A stretch of DNA of 64,000 nucleotides, taken from NCBI RefSeq assembly GCF_902388705.1, contig NZ_CABMQJ010000004.1, positions 84,589-148,588 on the forward strand, given 5' to 3'. Source of the DNA: an uncultured Alistipes sp. Its GTDB lineage: Bacteria; Bacteroidota; Bacteroidia; Bacteroidales; Rikenellaceae. This document shows positions 54,725 through 63,831 of the stretch, piece by piece; the first letter of the stretch is position 1, and every line of letters starts with the position of its first letter. Below the pieces are notes generated by a model. It was not told the DNA's origin, ran no database searches, and saw nothing but the letters and a program-made list of their open reading frames with translations. Both the position numbers and the translations under genes were made by a program.

Positions 54725-55237
54725 TTAGAAAATTGTCACGAACCAGTCCCGTACGGCCGGATAGGTGTCCGCCGTGACGTGGATGAACATTCCGATTGCT
54801 GCCGCGAGCTTGATTCCGGTGCCGACGACGAACGAGAGGAAGGAGCCGAATCCCACGAGGACGGCTTTCGGGAAGTCGCGCCGGTCGTTTAACAGTTCGC
54901 CGATTACGGCGCCTGCGAACGGCCCGAGGATGATGCCGAGGGGCGGGAAGATGAAAAAACCGGCAAATACGCCGATTGTGGCGCCGATGGCGCCCGAACG
55001 GGAGCCCCCGAAGCGGCGGGTCATCCATGCGGGCAGGAAGTAGTCGGCTACGCTGACGGCGACCGTGATTGCCAGCCATATCCACAGGGAGGCTGCCGAC
55101 ATGTGCGAATAGGAGGTGAACCAGGCGCAGAGCAGGCCCGCATAACTGAATACCACACCGGGCAGGGCAGGGACGATACAGCCGATGATGCCGGCGATCG
55201 AGAGCAGGAATGCTGCGACGGAGAGGGCTATGTCCAT
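54725..55237 (-). CDS. DUF456 membrane protein
   Basis: A 170-residue protein with four or five helices and the DUF456 glycine-rich core GGSRSGAIGATIGVFAGFFIF plus ILGPFAGAVIGELL. Function unknown. It is the first gene of the unit with the M16 protease (11 bases apart). ATG 55237 (MDIALSV) fits the -7 box at 55261-55268. Confidence 0.88.
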   Translation of the reverse strand: MDIALSVAAFLLSIAGIIGCIVPALPGVVFSYAGLLCAWFTSYSHMSAASLWIWLAITVAVSVADYFLPAWMTRRFGGSRSGAIGATIGVFAGFFIFPPLGIILGPFAGAVIGELLNDRRDFPKAVLVGFGSFLSFVVGTGIKLAAAIGMFIHVTADTYPAVRDWFVTIF

Positions 55238-55260
55238 AGTCTTGTGGATGATGACTCTTA

Positions 55261-55268
55261 CAAAGATA
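55261..55268 (-). promoter_or_regulatory. -7 box of the DUF456-M16 operon
   Basis: TATCTTTG on the minus strand; start near 55255. Confidence 0.65.
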
Positions 55269-55435
55269 AGGGCGCAGGGGTGAAAATGCAAATAAATCGG
55301 GCTTTTATTTTGGCCCGGCGCTCCGCACGGCCCGATTTTCCGCGTGTGGCGCTGATTTTCCCCGGTTTATTTGGACCTTCGGTAAAAAAAGAGTTACTTT
55401 GTGCGCTCACTGTATATGAACCCTTATCCCCTTTT

Positions 55436-56398
55436 ATGAAATCTGTCCGTATTTTCCTGCTTTCCGGCTGCGCTGCGCTCGCCGTGTCGTGTGTCGACAA
55501 AGTAAAAAGCGACATCAACCGCAACGTCAACATCGCTGCGCTGGAACCGATGACCGCATACGAAGTCCCTGTGAAAGAGGGATTCACGACCGTGGTTTCG
55601 CTCGGCGGCGAACAACTGGCCGCAACCCGCAGCCCGCTGACCATTTCCGTTCCGGCATACGCCCTGACGCGTGCCGGTGGGCTCGAGGTCAGTTATTCCG
55701 ACGAAGAAATTTTCGGCGAATTCGGTTTCGCCTCCTACTGGAACTACCTCTCTTTCGAGGATACCCGCAGCGGCGACTGCGATTACAACGACGTAGTGCT
55801 CCACTGCCGTGTGAAATCCGACGTCCCGTGGTATTATTCGGGGACGGAGCCGTGCACGCATACCGTTTCGGTGCAGCCCGTGGCATTGGGCGGCAGTGCG
55901 ACGGTCGGTTTCGGGTTTCTCTACCGGGACGCCGACGGTCAGATCAAAGAGCATATGGTGACCGAAGACATCCGCCGCGATCTGTTTTTCAACGACCGCT
56001 CGTTCCCGATTAATACCGACCTTGCGAAGCCGACGAAAAAGGTTTCCAACAAGTTGGAGCCGGTGTTCGAATGCACGACCACGCAGTCTGTGTTCCCGGT
56101 GGTCTGGTTTATCGTCAACGGCGACGACCGGCTTTATGCCGCGACGACCAATTTCGACGCCGACCGGAAGTTCAACATGATAAACGACGAAGGGGTGCCT
56201 TACGGTATCGCGCTGACGAAGAAGTGGTGCTATCCGGTCGAGAAATGCAACATCCGCAAGGCCTGGCCCGGGTTCGACGAGTGGCTCCGCACCGGTAACG
56301 AGGCGGTACTGCTCGGTCGTTCCGTTCGTGAGAACGTTTACACCCCGGCGACACTCAAGGACGGCGCCAACGGCGATCTTTGGGATTACGAGAAATAA
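55436..56398 (+). CDS. LruC-domain lipoprotein
   Basis: A 320-residue surface or periplasmic lipoprotein with lipobox LAVSC (Cys about residue 19). The LruC hallmark YLSFEDTRSGDCDYNDVVLH (about 101-120) is an acidic, probably calcium-binding loop, and the C-terminal half has the partner FGFLYRD and WPGFDEWLRTG blocks. Proteins of this type are common in gut Bacteroidota; function unknown. TTACTTTG at 55394-55401 is a one-mismatch -7 box. ATG 55436 is chosen for the signal peptide. Confidence 0.8.
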   Translation: MKSVRIFLLSGCAALAVSCVDKVKSDINRNVNIAALEPMTAYEVPVKEGFTTVVSLGGEQLAATRSPLTISVPAYALTRAGGLEVSYSDEEIFGEFGFASYWNYLSFEDTRSGDCDYNDVVLHCRVKSDVPWYYSGTEPCTHTVSVQPVALGGSATVGFGFLYRDADGQIKEHMVTEDIRRDLFFNDRSFPINTDLAKPTKKVSNKLEPVFECTTTQSVFPVVWFIVNGDDRLYAATTNFDADRKFNMINDEGVPYGIALTKKWCYPVEKCNIRKAWPGFDEWLRTGNEAVLLGRSVRENVYTPATLKDGANGDLWDYEK

Positions 56399-56415
56399 GC
56401 CTCGGTAAACAACGA

Positions 56416-56443
56416 AAAAGGCGAACCGTGAGGTTCGCCTTTT
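56416..56443. terminator. Bidirectional terminator between the LruC gene and panD
   Basis: A 12-bp stem AAAAGGCGAACC/GGTTCGCCTTTT with a GTGA tetraloop, 17 bases past the LruC-gene stop and 19 bases past the panD stop. Confidence 0.9.
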
Positions 56444-56462
56444 CATTTGTCCGCCTTCCGGG

Positions 56463-56822
56463 CTACTTCACGAGCCGGTTGGTCGCCGTGTCGGGAAATA
56501 CGATCCACGGCTTGAACTGTTTTGCGTCTTCGAAATCCATCAGCGCATAGGATGCGATGATGATGACGTCGCCCACCTGTACCTTGCGTGCCGCAGCGCC
56601 GTTGAGGCAGATGCAGCCGCTTCCGCGTTCGCCCTTGATGACATAGGTTTCGAAACGTTCTCCGTTGTTGATGTCCATGATTTGGACCTTTTCGCCCTCG
56701 ATGATGTTTGCGGCTTCCAACAGCGCCTCGTCGATGGTGATGCTCCCCACGTAATTCAGGTCGGCCTGTGTGACCGTTACGCGGTGGATCTTGGATTTGA
56801 TGACTTCAATCTGGAATTTCAT
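56463..56822 (-). CDS. panD: Aspartate 1-decarboxylase proenzyme
   Basis: A 119-residue pyruvoyl enzyme making beta-alanine for pantothenate. Self-cleavage would be at Gly26-Ser27 in YVGSITID, leaving the pyruvoyl group on the larger fragment. NGAAARKVQVGDVIIIASY is the conserved C-terminal block. Its start overlaps the panC stop by one base. Confidence 0.97.
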   Translation of the reverse strand: MKFQIEVIKSKIHRVTVTQADLNYVGSITIDEALLEAANIIEGEKVQIMDINNGERFETYVIKGERGSGCICLNGAAARKVQVGDVIIIASYALMDFEDAKQFKPWIVFPDTATNRLVK

Positions 56823-57658
56823 TATCGGATACGAATGTTATCGATTAAACGAATATCTCCGGCCTGTACGGCGATGCAGCCCTGGATACGCTCGGCGTCG
56901 CTCCATGCGGCGACCTCCTGCATCGTTCGTGCGTCGACCGACTGGTAGTAGATGACTTTCAGCAGCGGGTCGCTCTCCACTTCGGCCGTGACCCATGCTT
57001 TCAGCTCGGCGGGAGCCATTTGCTGCGACTTGCCGGCTGCGGCGCGCAATGCAGCGTAAATGTGCGGCGCCGCGGCGCGGTGCGCCGCATCGAGCAGCGT
57101 GTTGCGTGACGAGAGCGCCAGTCCGTCCTCGCCGCGGACGATTTCGCACTCGACGATTTCGACCGGGAGCGCCAACTGGCGTACCATCGCCTTGATAACC
57201 GCGATTTGCTGGAAATCTTTCTCGCCGAAGTAGGCCCGTGCGGGGCGTACGATATCGAACAGGCGGCTGACGACCTGCGCCACCCCGTTGAAATGTCCGG
57301 GGCGCGTCGCGCCCTCCATGACCTTGTCGATCAGTCCGAAGTCGAACTGCCGTGTATCGGGCTCGGGGTATATCTCTTCGACGGCGGGCATGAGCACCAA
57401 GTCCGCGCCGGCCTCTTCCAGCAGGCGTGCGTCGGCCTCCGGGGTGCGGGGGTAGTGCTTCAGGTCGTTCCTGTCGTTGAATTGCGTGGGGTTTACGAAG
57501 ACGCTCACCACGACGACGGCGTTTTCCCGCCGCGCGCGCTCGACGAGCGAACGGTGTCCCGCATGCAGGGCGCCCATCGTCGGCACGAAGCCGATTTCCG
57601 ATTGCTTCGCCTTGTCCAGTTCGGCGCGAAGCTCTTTGACACTTGAAAATACTTTCAT
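56822..57658 (-). CDS. panC: Pantothenate synthetase
   Basis: A 278-residue enzyme joining pantoate and beta-alanine with ATP. It has the HIGH-like loop PTMGALHAGHRSL (about residues 26-38), VFVNPTQFN (about 53-61), YFGEKDFQQ (about 143-151) and the KMSKS-like LALSSRNTLL. Together with panD it supplies coenzyme A, which the mutase pathway uses. Promoter box at 57686-57693. Confidence 0.97.
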   Translation of the reverse strand: MKVFSSVKELRAELDKAKQSEIGFVPTMGALHAGHRSLVERARRENAVVVVSVFVNPTQFNDRNDLKHYPRTPEADARLLEEAGADLVLMPAVEEIYPEPDTRQFDFGLIDKVMEGATRPGHFNGVAQVVSRLFDIVRPARAYFGEKDFQQIAVIKAMVRQLALPVEIVECEIVRGEDGLALSSRNTLLDAAHRAAAPHIYAALRAAAGKSQQMAPAELKAWVTAEVESDPLLKVIYYQSVDARTMQEVAAWSDAERIQGCIAVQAGDIRLIDNIRIR

Positions 57659-57685
57659 CTCTTACTTGATGCGAGTTGTGCGGGG

Positions 57686-57693
57686 CAAAGGTA
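57686..57693 (-). promoter_or_regulatory. -7 box of panC-panD
   Basis: TACCTTTG on the minus strand; start near 57680, about 22 bases before ATG 57658. Confidence 0.6.
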
Positions 57694-57884
57694 GAAATTC
57701 CCCCAGACATAAAGAAGAAAAAAAACGGAAAAAATACCCGGCCTCTTCGCCGTGTGCGGCCTCTTCTGCTCCGAAGTCGCGCCCGGGCCGTTTCTGGATG
57801 CGCTTTCCGTACGCTGAAACCGTGTTTTTGTGCGAAAAAGGAGGATATTCGTTGATTTTATTTCCGGGGACGGTAAAAAGCACT

Positions 57885-57948
57885 TATATTTACATCCGGT
57901 TGAACAACGGTGGAAGTATCCGTTTCCCGTCCCGTTACGGAACGGGAA
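57885..57948 (+). promoter_or_regulatory. Candidate promoter and 25-bp palindrome upstream of the small barrel gene
   Basis: TATATTTA at 57885-57892 is a one-mismatch -7 box. About 30 bases downstream, 57924-57948 is a near-perfect 25-bp palindrome (TTCCCGT...ACGGGAA, inner CCG-TTA-CGG, one C/A mismatch). The rest of the 363-base gap (57659-58021) shows no gene. Confidence 0.4.
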
Positions 57949-58021
57949 TGCGGCGGTTCTGTATTTTCGCCTGTAAAATTAATCCGCCCTCCGGGAACCG
58001 GGGCGAAAATTTTTATTGGTT

Positions 58022-58684
58022 ATGAAGAAATTTATTCTCTGTGTGTTTGCTGTGGCTGCCTGCCTGGCGGCATTCGGCCAGGGCGGGCGCGTGTTGGGAG
58101 TCCGCGCCGGTCTGAACGTGACGAACATCGACTTTTCGGCCGGGAGTGCGAGCGTTTCGCTGGATTCGCGGGCATCGTTCAACGCCGGGTTCGTTTACCA
58201 GCAGCCGCTCATGCGCATGCTTCCCCTTTATCTCGAAACGGGTCTTTACGTAACCGGCCGCGGGGCTTCGATCAATGCCGCCGATTTCGACCTCGGATTC
58301 GACGAGGAGCTGTCCGGCAAGGTGAAGTTCAATATGCTCTATTTGCAGGTTCCCGTTGCGGTGAGCTGGCACTTCAATATCAAGAGCGTTTCGATACAGC
58401 CGCTGGCCGGTGTTTTCTATGGCCTGGGTATCCACGGCAAGGCGAAGTTCAAGGGCGAGAAGGCCGATTTGTTCAAATCCACGGATTTGGGCGACGGTGC
58501 CGAGGAAGAGGCGGTTTTCAAGCGTTCCGACCTGGGATTGCGTTTCGGGGCGAACGTGGTGCTCAAGAAGCATTACAACGTCAGCCTGGGTTATGACCTG
58601 GGTCTGTTGAATATCCTCAAGAACGGCGACGAGGTCAAGGCCAAGAACGGCAGCTTCTATATTTCGCTGGGTTACAACTTCTGA
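58022..58684 (+). CDS. Small outer-membrane beta-barrel protein (PorT-like)
   Basis: A 220-residue secreted protein: signal peptide MKKFILCVFAVAACLAAFGQ, then strands GVRAGLNVTNIDF, YLETGLYVTGRG, YLQVPVAVSWHF, SIQPLAGVFYGLGIHGKAKF and a C-terminal FYISLGYNF ending in Phe, as expected for an eight-stranded barrel of the PorT/OmpW-like type. Function unknown. Confidence 0.8.
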   Translation: MKKFILCVFAVAACLAAFGQGGRVLGVRAGLNVTNIDFSAGSASVSLDSRASFNAGFVYQQPLMRMLPLYLETGLYVTGRGASINAADFDLGFDEELSGKVKFNMLYLQVPVAVSWHFNIKSVSIQPLAGVFYGLGIHGKAKFKGEKADLFKSTDLGDGAEEEAVFKRSDLGLRFGANVVLKKHYNVSLGYDLGLLNILKNGDEVKAKNGSFYISLGYNF

Positions 58685-58690
58685 AAAACC

Positions 58691-58753
58691 GTCCGGCCAT
58701 GTCCGGACAAAATGTAAAAATGCCGGGAGGATGTTCAGACATCCTCCCGGCAT
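58691..58753. terminator. Double hairpin terminator between the barrel gene and the GH127 gene
   Basis: GTCCGG/CCGGAC (58691-58708), then a perfect 15-bp stem (58720-58734 with 58739-58753) with loop TCAG. A-rich on the left and T-rich on the right, so active in both directions. Confidence 0.88.
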
Positions 58754-58791
58754 TTGTTCTGCCGCGCTTTAGCGCTTTGTCCTGTCGCTCC

Positions 58792-60858
58792 TTACCGCAG
58801 GGCCGGCAGCCACACCCGGTAACCGCCGTTGCCGCGGTTGCCGAACGCATGGTAGGGGATGGCGGTGAACCGGGTCTGCACGCCTTCTTCGGTGACGGCC
58901 GTTCCGGTGATGACCGGCGTGCCGCCCATCAGGTCGCTGCGGTATTCGAGCCGCATACCGCCGGCGGTGTCGAGCTCGAGCCGGTCGTAATCCGCGTTGT
59001 CGGCCTGTTCGATGCAGTATACGAAGGGGCCGGCTGCGAGCGCGACCTTGCCGTCCAGCTCCCGGGCCTGCTCGTGTGCGCGAATCACGCGCGGTGCGAC
59101 GGGAAGCTGCAGCGAGATGCGGTCGTCGGGCTGCCATCTCCTCTCGATTACGGCATATCCCCGCTCGAGGCGTATTTCGACCGGGGTTCCGTTGACGGAC
59201 AACTGCGGTTTTCCGTTACTTTCGGAAACGTAGAGCCCGAACGGGTTTTCCTCGCCGCGCGCCCAGCCCGGAATGCGTATCCTCACGGCAAAGCGGCTCG
59301 CCTTGTCGGGCGTGAGCGTAAGATCGACCTGTCCGTCGGCCGGGTATCCCGTCTGCTGCCGAACGTTTATGCGGGTGCCGCCGAGTGCGATGTCGGTGCG
59401 GCTGCCGATGAAGAGGTTGACGTAAAGCGACTTGCCGTCTTCGGCATAGATGAATCCCGGCGTGGCGGAAACGATTTTCAGGAACATTGGCGGACAGCAC
59501 GGGCAGGGATGCCACTCCCAGCGCTCGCTGCGGTCGGTGTTGAGCGGGTTCTGGTAGGTGTAGCGGTCGCCCGAAGCAGAAACGCCTGCCAGTACGTTGT
59601 TGTACAGCGCGCGTTCGAATTCGTCCATGTATTTCGCGTCGCCCGTCAGGCTGTTCATGCTCTGGCTGAAGAATCCGACGCCGACCGCCGCGCAGGTTTC
59701 CAGGTAGGCGTCCGTCGGCAGAAAGTAGTCGTGGCCGAATTTCTCGTCGAAGTGCACGGCCCCGACGCCGCCCGTGAGGAAAAGTTTGCGGCCGGCCATG
59801 TCGTCCCACCAGCGTTTGGCCGTGGCGATGTACCGCTCGTCGCCGTTTTCGCAGGCTGCTGCGGCGATGCCCGTCGCCAGCAGCGTGGCCCGCACGGCGT
59901 GTCCGACGATGGCGGGCTGCTCGAATACGCGAATCGAGTCCTGTGCATAGTCGCCCCACGTGGGGCGGGCGTCGGGGCCGAACTGCGCGGTGTACAGGTT
60001 CTTATGAATCCACCGCTCGGCGCTGTCATTGCCCCAGGTGCCCCACAGCGGCTGTCCGCAATGTACGCCGCGGTTGCCGATCCAGAACTCGGCCAGCGCC
60101 AGGTAGTCGCCGGCCGCGGACTGTGCCCCGGTTTGTTCGCGCAGCTGCGGTTCGTCGCGGTAGAGCCGGTAGAGCTTGATTAGCGCCTCCTCGGGGCCGG
60201 AGTGCGCCGGAACGATGTTCTTTTTCGGCGAGGGGCCCATGATGCGCACCATGTAGTCGGCAAACCGGGTGGCGATGCGCAGCAGGCGCGCATCGCCCGT
60301 CGCCTTGTAGTAGTGCACGCCCGCCTCGACGAGCATGCCTGCGTTGTACACGTCGTGCTGCATCCGCAGCAAACCGCCGTTCGCACCCCAGCGGTGGCCG
60401 TCCTCCGTGAGTTGCGTATGGGTGCCCAGGAACCCGTCCGAATCGCTCTGCTGCGCCGCTTCGATGCGCGCGATGTAGCCGTCCACGCGCGCCTTGAGCG
60501 CCGAATCGGGCCGCTGTGCCAGCAGGTCGGCGATGCCCCGAATCGTTTCGTAGACCAGTCCGTCGTACCACGGCGGGCCGGCATGGCGTCCGATGTCGCG
60601 GGCCCCCGAGGCCACGAGGTCGAAATTTTCGAATGCGTCGACGCCGCAGGCGAAATGCGCCGGGTCGTTGCCCTCGAACTTGTCCAGCATGTCGCCGACG
60701 GTCACGTGCTCCCATTTTTCGAAACGGGGGCTCCAGAAGGTGTCTTCGACGGTGACCGTTCCGGCCTCCAGCGGCCGGATTTTTGCAGTGCCGTTGTCCG
60801 GACTGCATCCCGCCGCCAGTAACGGCAGGGCCAGAAGCAGGGTTTTTGCAGGTTTCAT
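58792..60858 (-). CDS. Glycoside hydrolase family 127 lipoprotein (beta-L-arabinofuranosidase-like)
   Basis: A 688-residue exported enzyme with lipobox LAAGC (Cys about residue 18). GH127 uses a zinc-bound cysteine as nucleophile; the ligands fit here: Glu and Cys in YLETCAAVG (about 375) and two Cys in HPCPCCPPMF (about 453-459). An (alpha/alpha)6 barrel is followed by beta domains (IRIPGWARGE, GFYV-type blocks). It probably removes beta-linked L-arabinofuranose from plant glycans. No SusC/SusD or other glycosidase is adjacent, so it is an isolated gene rather than part of a utilisation locus. Confidence 0.9.
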   Translation of the reverse strand: MKPAKTLLLALPLLAAGCSPDNGTAKIRPLEAGTVTVEDTFWSPRFEKWEHVTVGDMLDKFEGNDPAHFACGVDAFENFDLVASGARDIGRHAGPPWYDGLVYETIRGIADLLAQRPDSALKARVDGYIARIEAAQQSDSDGFLGTHTQLTEDGHRWGANGGLLRMQHDVYNAGMLVEAGVHYYKATGDARLLRIATRFADYMVRIMGPSPKKNIVPAHSGPEEALIKLYRLYRDEPQLREQTGAQSAAGDYLALAEFWIGNRGVHCGQPLWGTWGNDSAERWIHKNLYTAQFGPDARPTWGDYAQDSIRVFEQPAIVGHAVRATLLATGIAAAACENGDERYIATAKRWWDDMAGRKLFLTGGVGAVHFDEKFGHDYFLPTDAYLETCAAVGVGFFSQSMNSLTGDAKYMDEFERALYNNVLAGVSASGDRYTYQNPLNTDRSERWEWHPCPCCPPMFLKIVSATPGFIYAEDGKSLYVNLFIGSRTDIALGGTRINVRQQTGYPADGQVDLTLTPDKASRFAVRIRIPGWARGEENPFGLYVSESNGKPQLSVNGTPVEIRLERGYAVIERRWQPDDRISLQLPVAPRVIRAHEQARELDGKVALAAGPFVYCIEQADNADYDRLELDTAGGMRLEYRSDLMGGTPVITGTAVTEEGVQTRFTAIPYHAFGNRGNGGYRVWLPALR

Positions 60859-60919
60859 CAGTGCGGGTTTATGTTGTTTTATTTTAAAGTGCGGAACGGG
60901 GCCAGGACGTTCGTTGCTG

Positions 60920-60927
60920 CAAATATA
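60920..60927 (-). promoter_or_regulatory. -7 box of the GH127 gene
   Basis: TATATTTG on the minus strand; start near 60914, leader about 56 bases. Confidence 0.6.
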
Positions 60928-61100
60928 ATTAAATTTTCAGCATACTGGTACGAACCGGTATGTTTTTATGGAAAATCGTGCGGCTTCCGTTTCCGGGGCG
61001 GGCTGTCCCGGCAGGGCGTTCCGGTCCCGTGTAAAAATGCCCGTGTGCGGATAATTCGCAAAAAAACCGTATATTTCGGGGAAATTCAAACCCGAACGAC

Positions 61101-63122
61101 ATGAAAAATTTATTCACACTGACATCTATGACTGTTACCGCTGTTGCACTGACCTCGTGCTGCGGGGCGTCGAAAACCGAAGCCCCGTGGATCGTCGACC
61201 GTTTCGACGACATCAAGGTCATCCGTTACGAAGTCCCCGGCTTCGAACAGCTCCCGCTGGAGGAGAAAGAGTTGATTTATTACCTTGCCGAGGCCACGAA
61301 GTGCGGCCGCGACATCCTTTTCGACCAGAATTTCAAATATAACCTCGCCGTTCGCCGTACGCTCGAAACGGTGTACGAAAATTATGAGGGCGACCGCACG
61401 GCGGCCGAGTGGAAGGCGCTGGAGAAATACCTGAAAAAGGTGTGGTTCGCCAACGGTATACACCACCATTATTCGAACGACAAGTTCGTGCCCGAATTTA
61501 CCGAGGGGTATCTGCTCGACGTTATCGAAACCATTCCCGAGGAGAAGTTCGGCGGCCTGAATCCGCTGCGCGGCGAGGTGTGCCGGGCGATTTTCGATCC
61601 GGCGCTCTATCCCACGCGCCTGAACCAGAAGGCCGGCGAAGACCTGATTGCGACCTCGTCGAACAACTATTACGAGGGCGTGACGCAGGCCGAGGTCGAG
61701 AAGTTCTACGCCGACATGGCCGCTGCCGACGCGGGCAATCCCGAGCCGGTTTCCTACGGCCTGAACTCCAAGCTGGTGAAGGAGGACGGCGTGGTGAAAG
61801 AGCGCGTCTGGAAAATCGGCGGCATGTATTCGCCCGCCATCGAGAAAATCGTCTACTGGCTCGAAAAGGCGCAGGCCGTAGCCGCCGAACCGCAGAAAAG
61901 CAATATCGCGGCGCTTGTCGACTATTACAAGACGGGCGACCTGCGCCAGTTCGACCGTTACAACATCGGCTGGGTGAAGGACACCGTGTCGAACGTCGAC
62001 TTCGTGAACGGCTTCATCGAGGATTACGGCGATCCGCTCGGCCGCAAGGCGTCGTGGGAGGGCATCGTGAACTTTATGGACAAGGAGGCCTGCCACCGCA
62101 CGGAGGTGATTTCCGACAATGCGCAGTGGTTCGAAGATCATTCGCCCGTTGCTCCCGCCTACCGCAAGGAGAAGGTGAAAGGCGTGTCGGCCAAGGTTAT
62201 CACCGTGGCGATGCTGGGCGGCGACTGCTATCCCGCGACGCCGATCGGCATCAACCTGCCCAACGCCGACTGGATTCGCAAGGAGTACGGTTCGAAATCG
62301 GTGACCATCGACAACATCACCTACGCGTACGACCAGGCCGCGCACGGCAACGGCTTCAACGAGGAGTTCGTGCTGCGCGCCGACGACCGCGAGCGCCTGG
62401 ATAAATACGGCAAACTGGCCGACGACCTCCATACCGATTTGCACGAGTGCCTGGGCCACGGCTCGGGCCAGCTGGCGCCGGGCGTCAAGGGCAACGAGCT
62501 GAAGAGTTACAGTTCGACGCTCGAGGAGACCCGCGCCGATTTGTTCGGCCTCTACTACCTGGGCGATCCGAAGATGGTCGAACTGGGGCTGGTGCCGTCG
62601 TTCGACGTGGCCAAAGCCGGATATGCGAAATACATCCTGAACGGCATGATGACCCAGCTGGCGCGCATCGAGCCGGGCAAGAACGTCGAAGAGTCGCACA
62701 TGCGCAACCGCAAACTGATCTGCGAGTGGTGCTACGAGCGCGGCAAGGCCGACAAGGTGATCGAAATGGTCGAGCAAAACGGTAAGACGTACGTGGTGGT
62801 CAACGACTTCGAGAAGCTGCGCGGGCTGTTCGGCGATATGCTCCGCGAGGTGCAGCGCATCAAGTCGGAGGGCGACTACGAGGCTGGAAAGGCGCTTGTC
62901 GAGCGGTATGCCGTCGAGGTCGACCCTGCCTTGCACAAGGAGGTGCGCGACCGGTACTATGCACTCAATATCGAGCCTTACGGCGGTTTCGTGAACCCCG
63001 AGTTCGAACTGGTCGAGAAAGACGGCAAGGTGGTCGACGTGAAAATCAGCTATCCGGCCAACTACACGGAACAGATGCTCGGCTATTCGAAAGAGTACTC
63101 GTTCCTGCCCGACGTCAACTGA
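61101..63122 (+). CDS. Dipeptidyl peptidase III (M49), probable lipoprotein
   Basis: A 673-residue zinc peptidase that removes dipeptides from N-termini. The M49 zinc motif HECLGH is at about residues 448-453, and the third ligand lies in EETRADLFGLY (about 474-484). The N-terminus (TAVALTSCCG) is a lipoprotein signal with lipidation at Cys20 or Cys21, so it acts outside the cytoplasm. TATATTTC at 61070-61077 is a one-mismatch -7 box. Confidence 0.95.
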   Translation: MKNLFTLTSMTVTAVALTSCCGASKTEAPWIVDRFDDIKVIRYEVPGFEQLPLEEKELIYYLAEATKCGRDILFDQNFKYNLAVRRTLETVYENYEGDRTAAEWKALEKYLKKVWFANGIHHHYSNDKFVPEFTEGYLLDVIETIPEEKFGGLNPLRGEVCRAIFDPALYPTRLNQKAGEDLIATSSNNYYEGVTQAEVEKFYADMAAADAGNPEPVSYGLNSKLVKEDGVVKERVWKIGGMYSPAIEKIVYWLEKAQAVAAEPQKSNIAALVDYYKTGDLRQFDRYNIGWVKDTVSNVDFVNGFIEDYGDPLGRKASWEGIVNFMDKEACHRTEVISDNAQWFEDHSPVAPAYRKEKVKGVSAKVITVAMLGGDCYPATPIGINLPNADWIRKEYGSKSVTIDNITYAYDQAAHGNGFNEEFVLRADDRERLDKYGKLADDLHTDLHECLGHGSGQLAPGVKGNELKSYSSTLEETRADLFGLYYLGDPKMVELGLVPSFDVAKAGYAKYILNGMMTQLARIEPGKNVEESHMRNRKLICEWCYERGKADKVIEMVEQNGKTYVVVNDFEKLRGLFGDMLREVQRIKSEGDYEAGKALVERYAVEVDPALHKEVRDRYYALNIEPYGGFVNPEFELVEKDGKVVDVKISYPANYTEQMLGYSKEYSFLPDVN

Positions 63123-63148
63123 TTGTTGCGACGATAATACTTATCAAA

Positions 63149-63177
63149 AAGATGCGCCCTGTACCGGGGCGCATCTT
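63149..63177 (+). terminator. Terminator of the DPP III gene
   Basis: An 11-bp stem AAGATGCGCCC/GGGCGCATCTT with a 7-base loop, 26 bases after the stop; also read from the convergent gene. Confidence 0.85.
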
Positions 63178-63198
63178 CCGTTTTATCCGGTTTCGGGG

Positions 63199-63782
63199 TC
63201 ACTCTTTCGTCCCGGCTTCGCCGTCGATGGCGAATGTCGAAACGATTACCATCTTCTCGTCCACGTTGTTGGGGTTCGATACGATGATGCCGTATTCGCC
63301 TGCGGGGCGTTCGTCGAAGGTCAGGCGGTAGGAGCTTTCGCCGTATTTTTCGGCCGAGAACCGCAGGTAGTCCATCGTGTTGGAGCTCACCGAGAACGAC
63401 CCGACGGCCGAAATCACCGCCGAGCGGTTCTTTTTGGTGCTCTTCATGCGGAATACGCGTATGATGGACATGGGGTCGGCCTTGTTGTCCCTGGCGCGGA
63501 CGATGAGTGCGACCGGTGCCGTGCCGTCGAACCGCACGCCGGCCGAGCCGCCTTCGACGAGAATTTTCGTTTTGGATTTGCTGGCTGCGAATCCGGCGAT
63601 GTAGACGCCGGCGCCCGTTCGCATCCGCACGTTGTGTTTTTCGAGCTTTTTGGACGAGCCGTCGGGGAATACGCCGACGACCTCACCCTCGAATTCGGGT
63701 TCGAGGGTTTGTGCCGTTACAGCATTTCCCCCCCCCAGATTATGGCCGTAGCAGCCATCAGGAATAGGATTTTTTTCATCAT
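63199..63782 (-). pseudogene. Secreted protein of unknown function, out of frame at a 9-G tract
   Basis: A signal peptide MMKKILFLMAATAIIWGG starts at 63782 but runs out of frame at a run of nine G (minus strand; C at 63728-63736) and stops soon after. The body, from NAVTAQTLEPEFEG to DGEAGTKE, is in another frame with no stop. Ten or seven G would join them into a protein of about 193 residues. In the nine-G state the body is open back to an ATG at 63810 (MCGYNPNQYND), which lacks a signal peptide and is only about 8 bases from the predicted transcription start. The body is beta-rich and matches no family I know. Confidence 0.75.
63728..63736 (-). repeat. Nine-G homopolymer inside a coding region
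   Basis: A run of nine G on the minus strand sits at the junction of signal peptide and mature protein; its length decides the frame. Confidence 0.9.
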
Positions 63783-63823
63783 TGTATTGATTTGGATTAT
63801 AGCCGCACACCGTGCGCGACGGA

Positions 63824-63831
63824 CAAAAATA
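63824..63831 (-). promoter_or_regulatory. -7 box of the poly-G gene
   Basis: TATTTTTG on the minus strand; start predicted near 63818. A second nine-G run (minus strand; C at 63856-63864) lies at about -38 to -46, next to the -33 region. Confidence 0.6.

Noticed and set aside
53713..55085. N-terminal extension of the M16 protease frame to 55085
   Set aside because: The extension is antisense-like sequence of the DUF456 gene; the lipoprotein signal fixes the start at 54713.
58792..63122. A polysaccharide utilisation locus around the GH127 gene
   Set aside because: There are no SusC/SusD genes, sugar transporters or regulators next to it; the neighbours are a barrel protein and a peptidase on the other strand.
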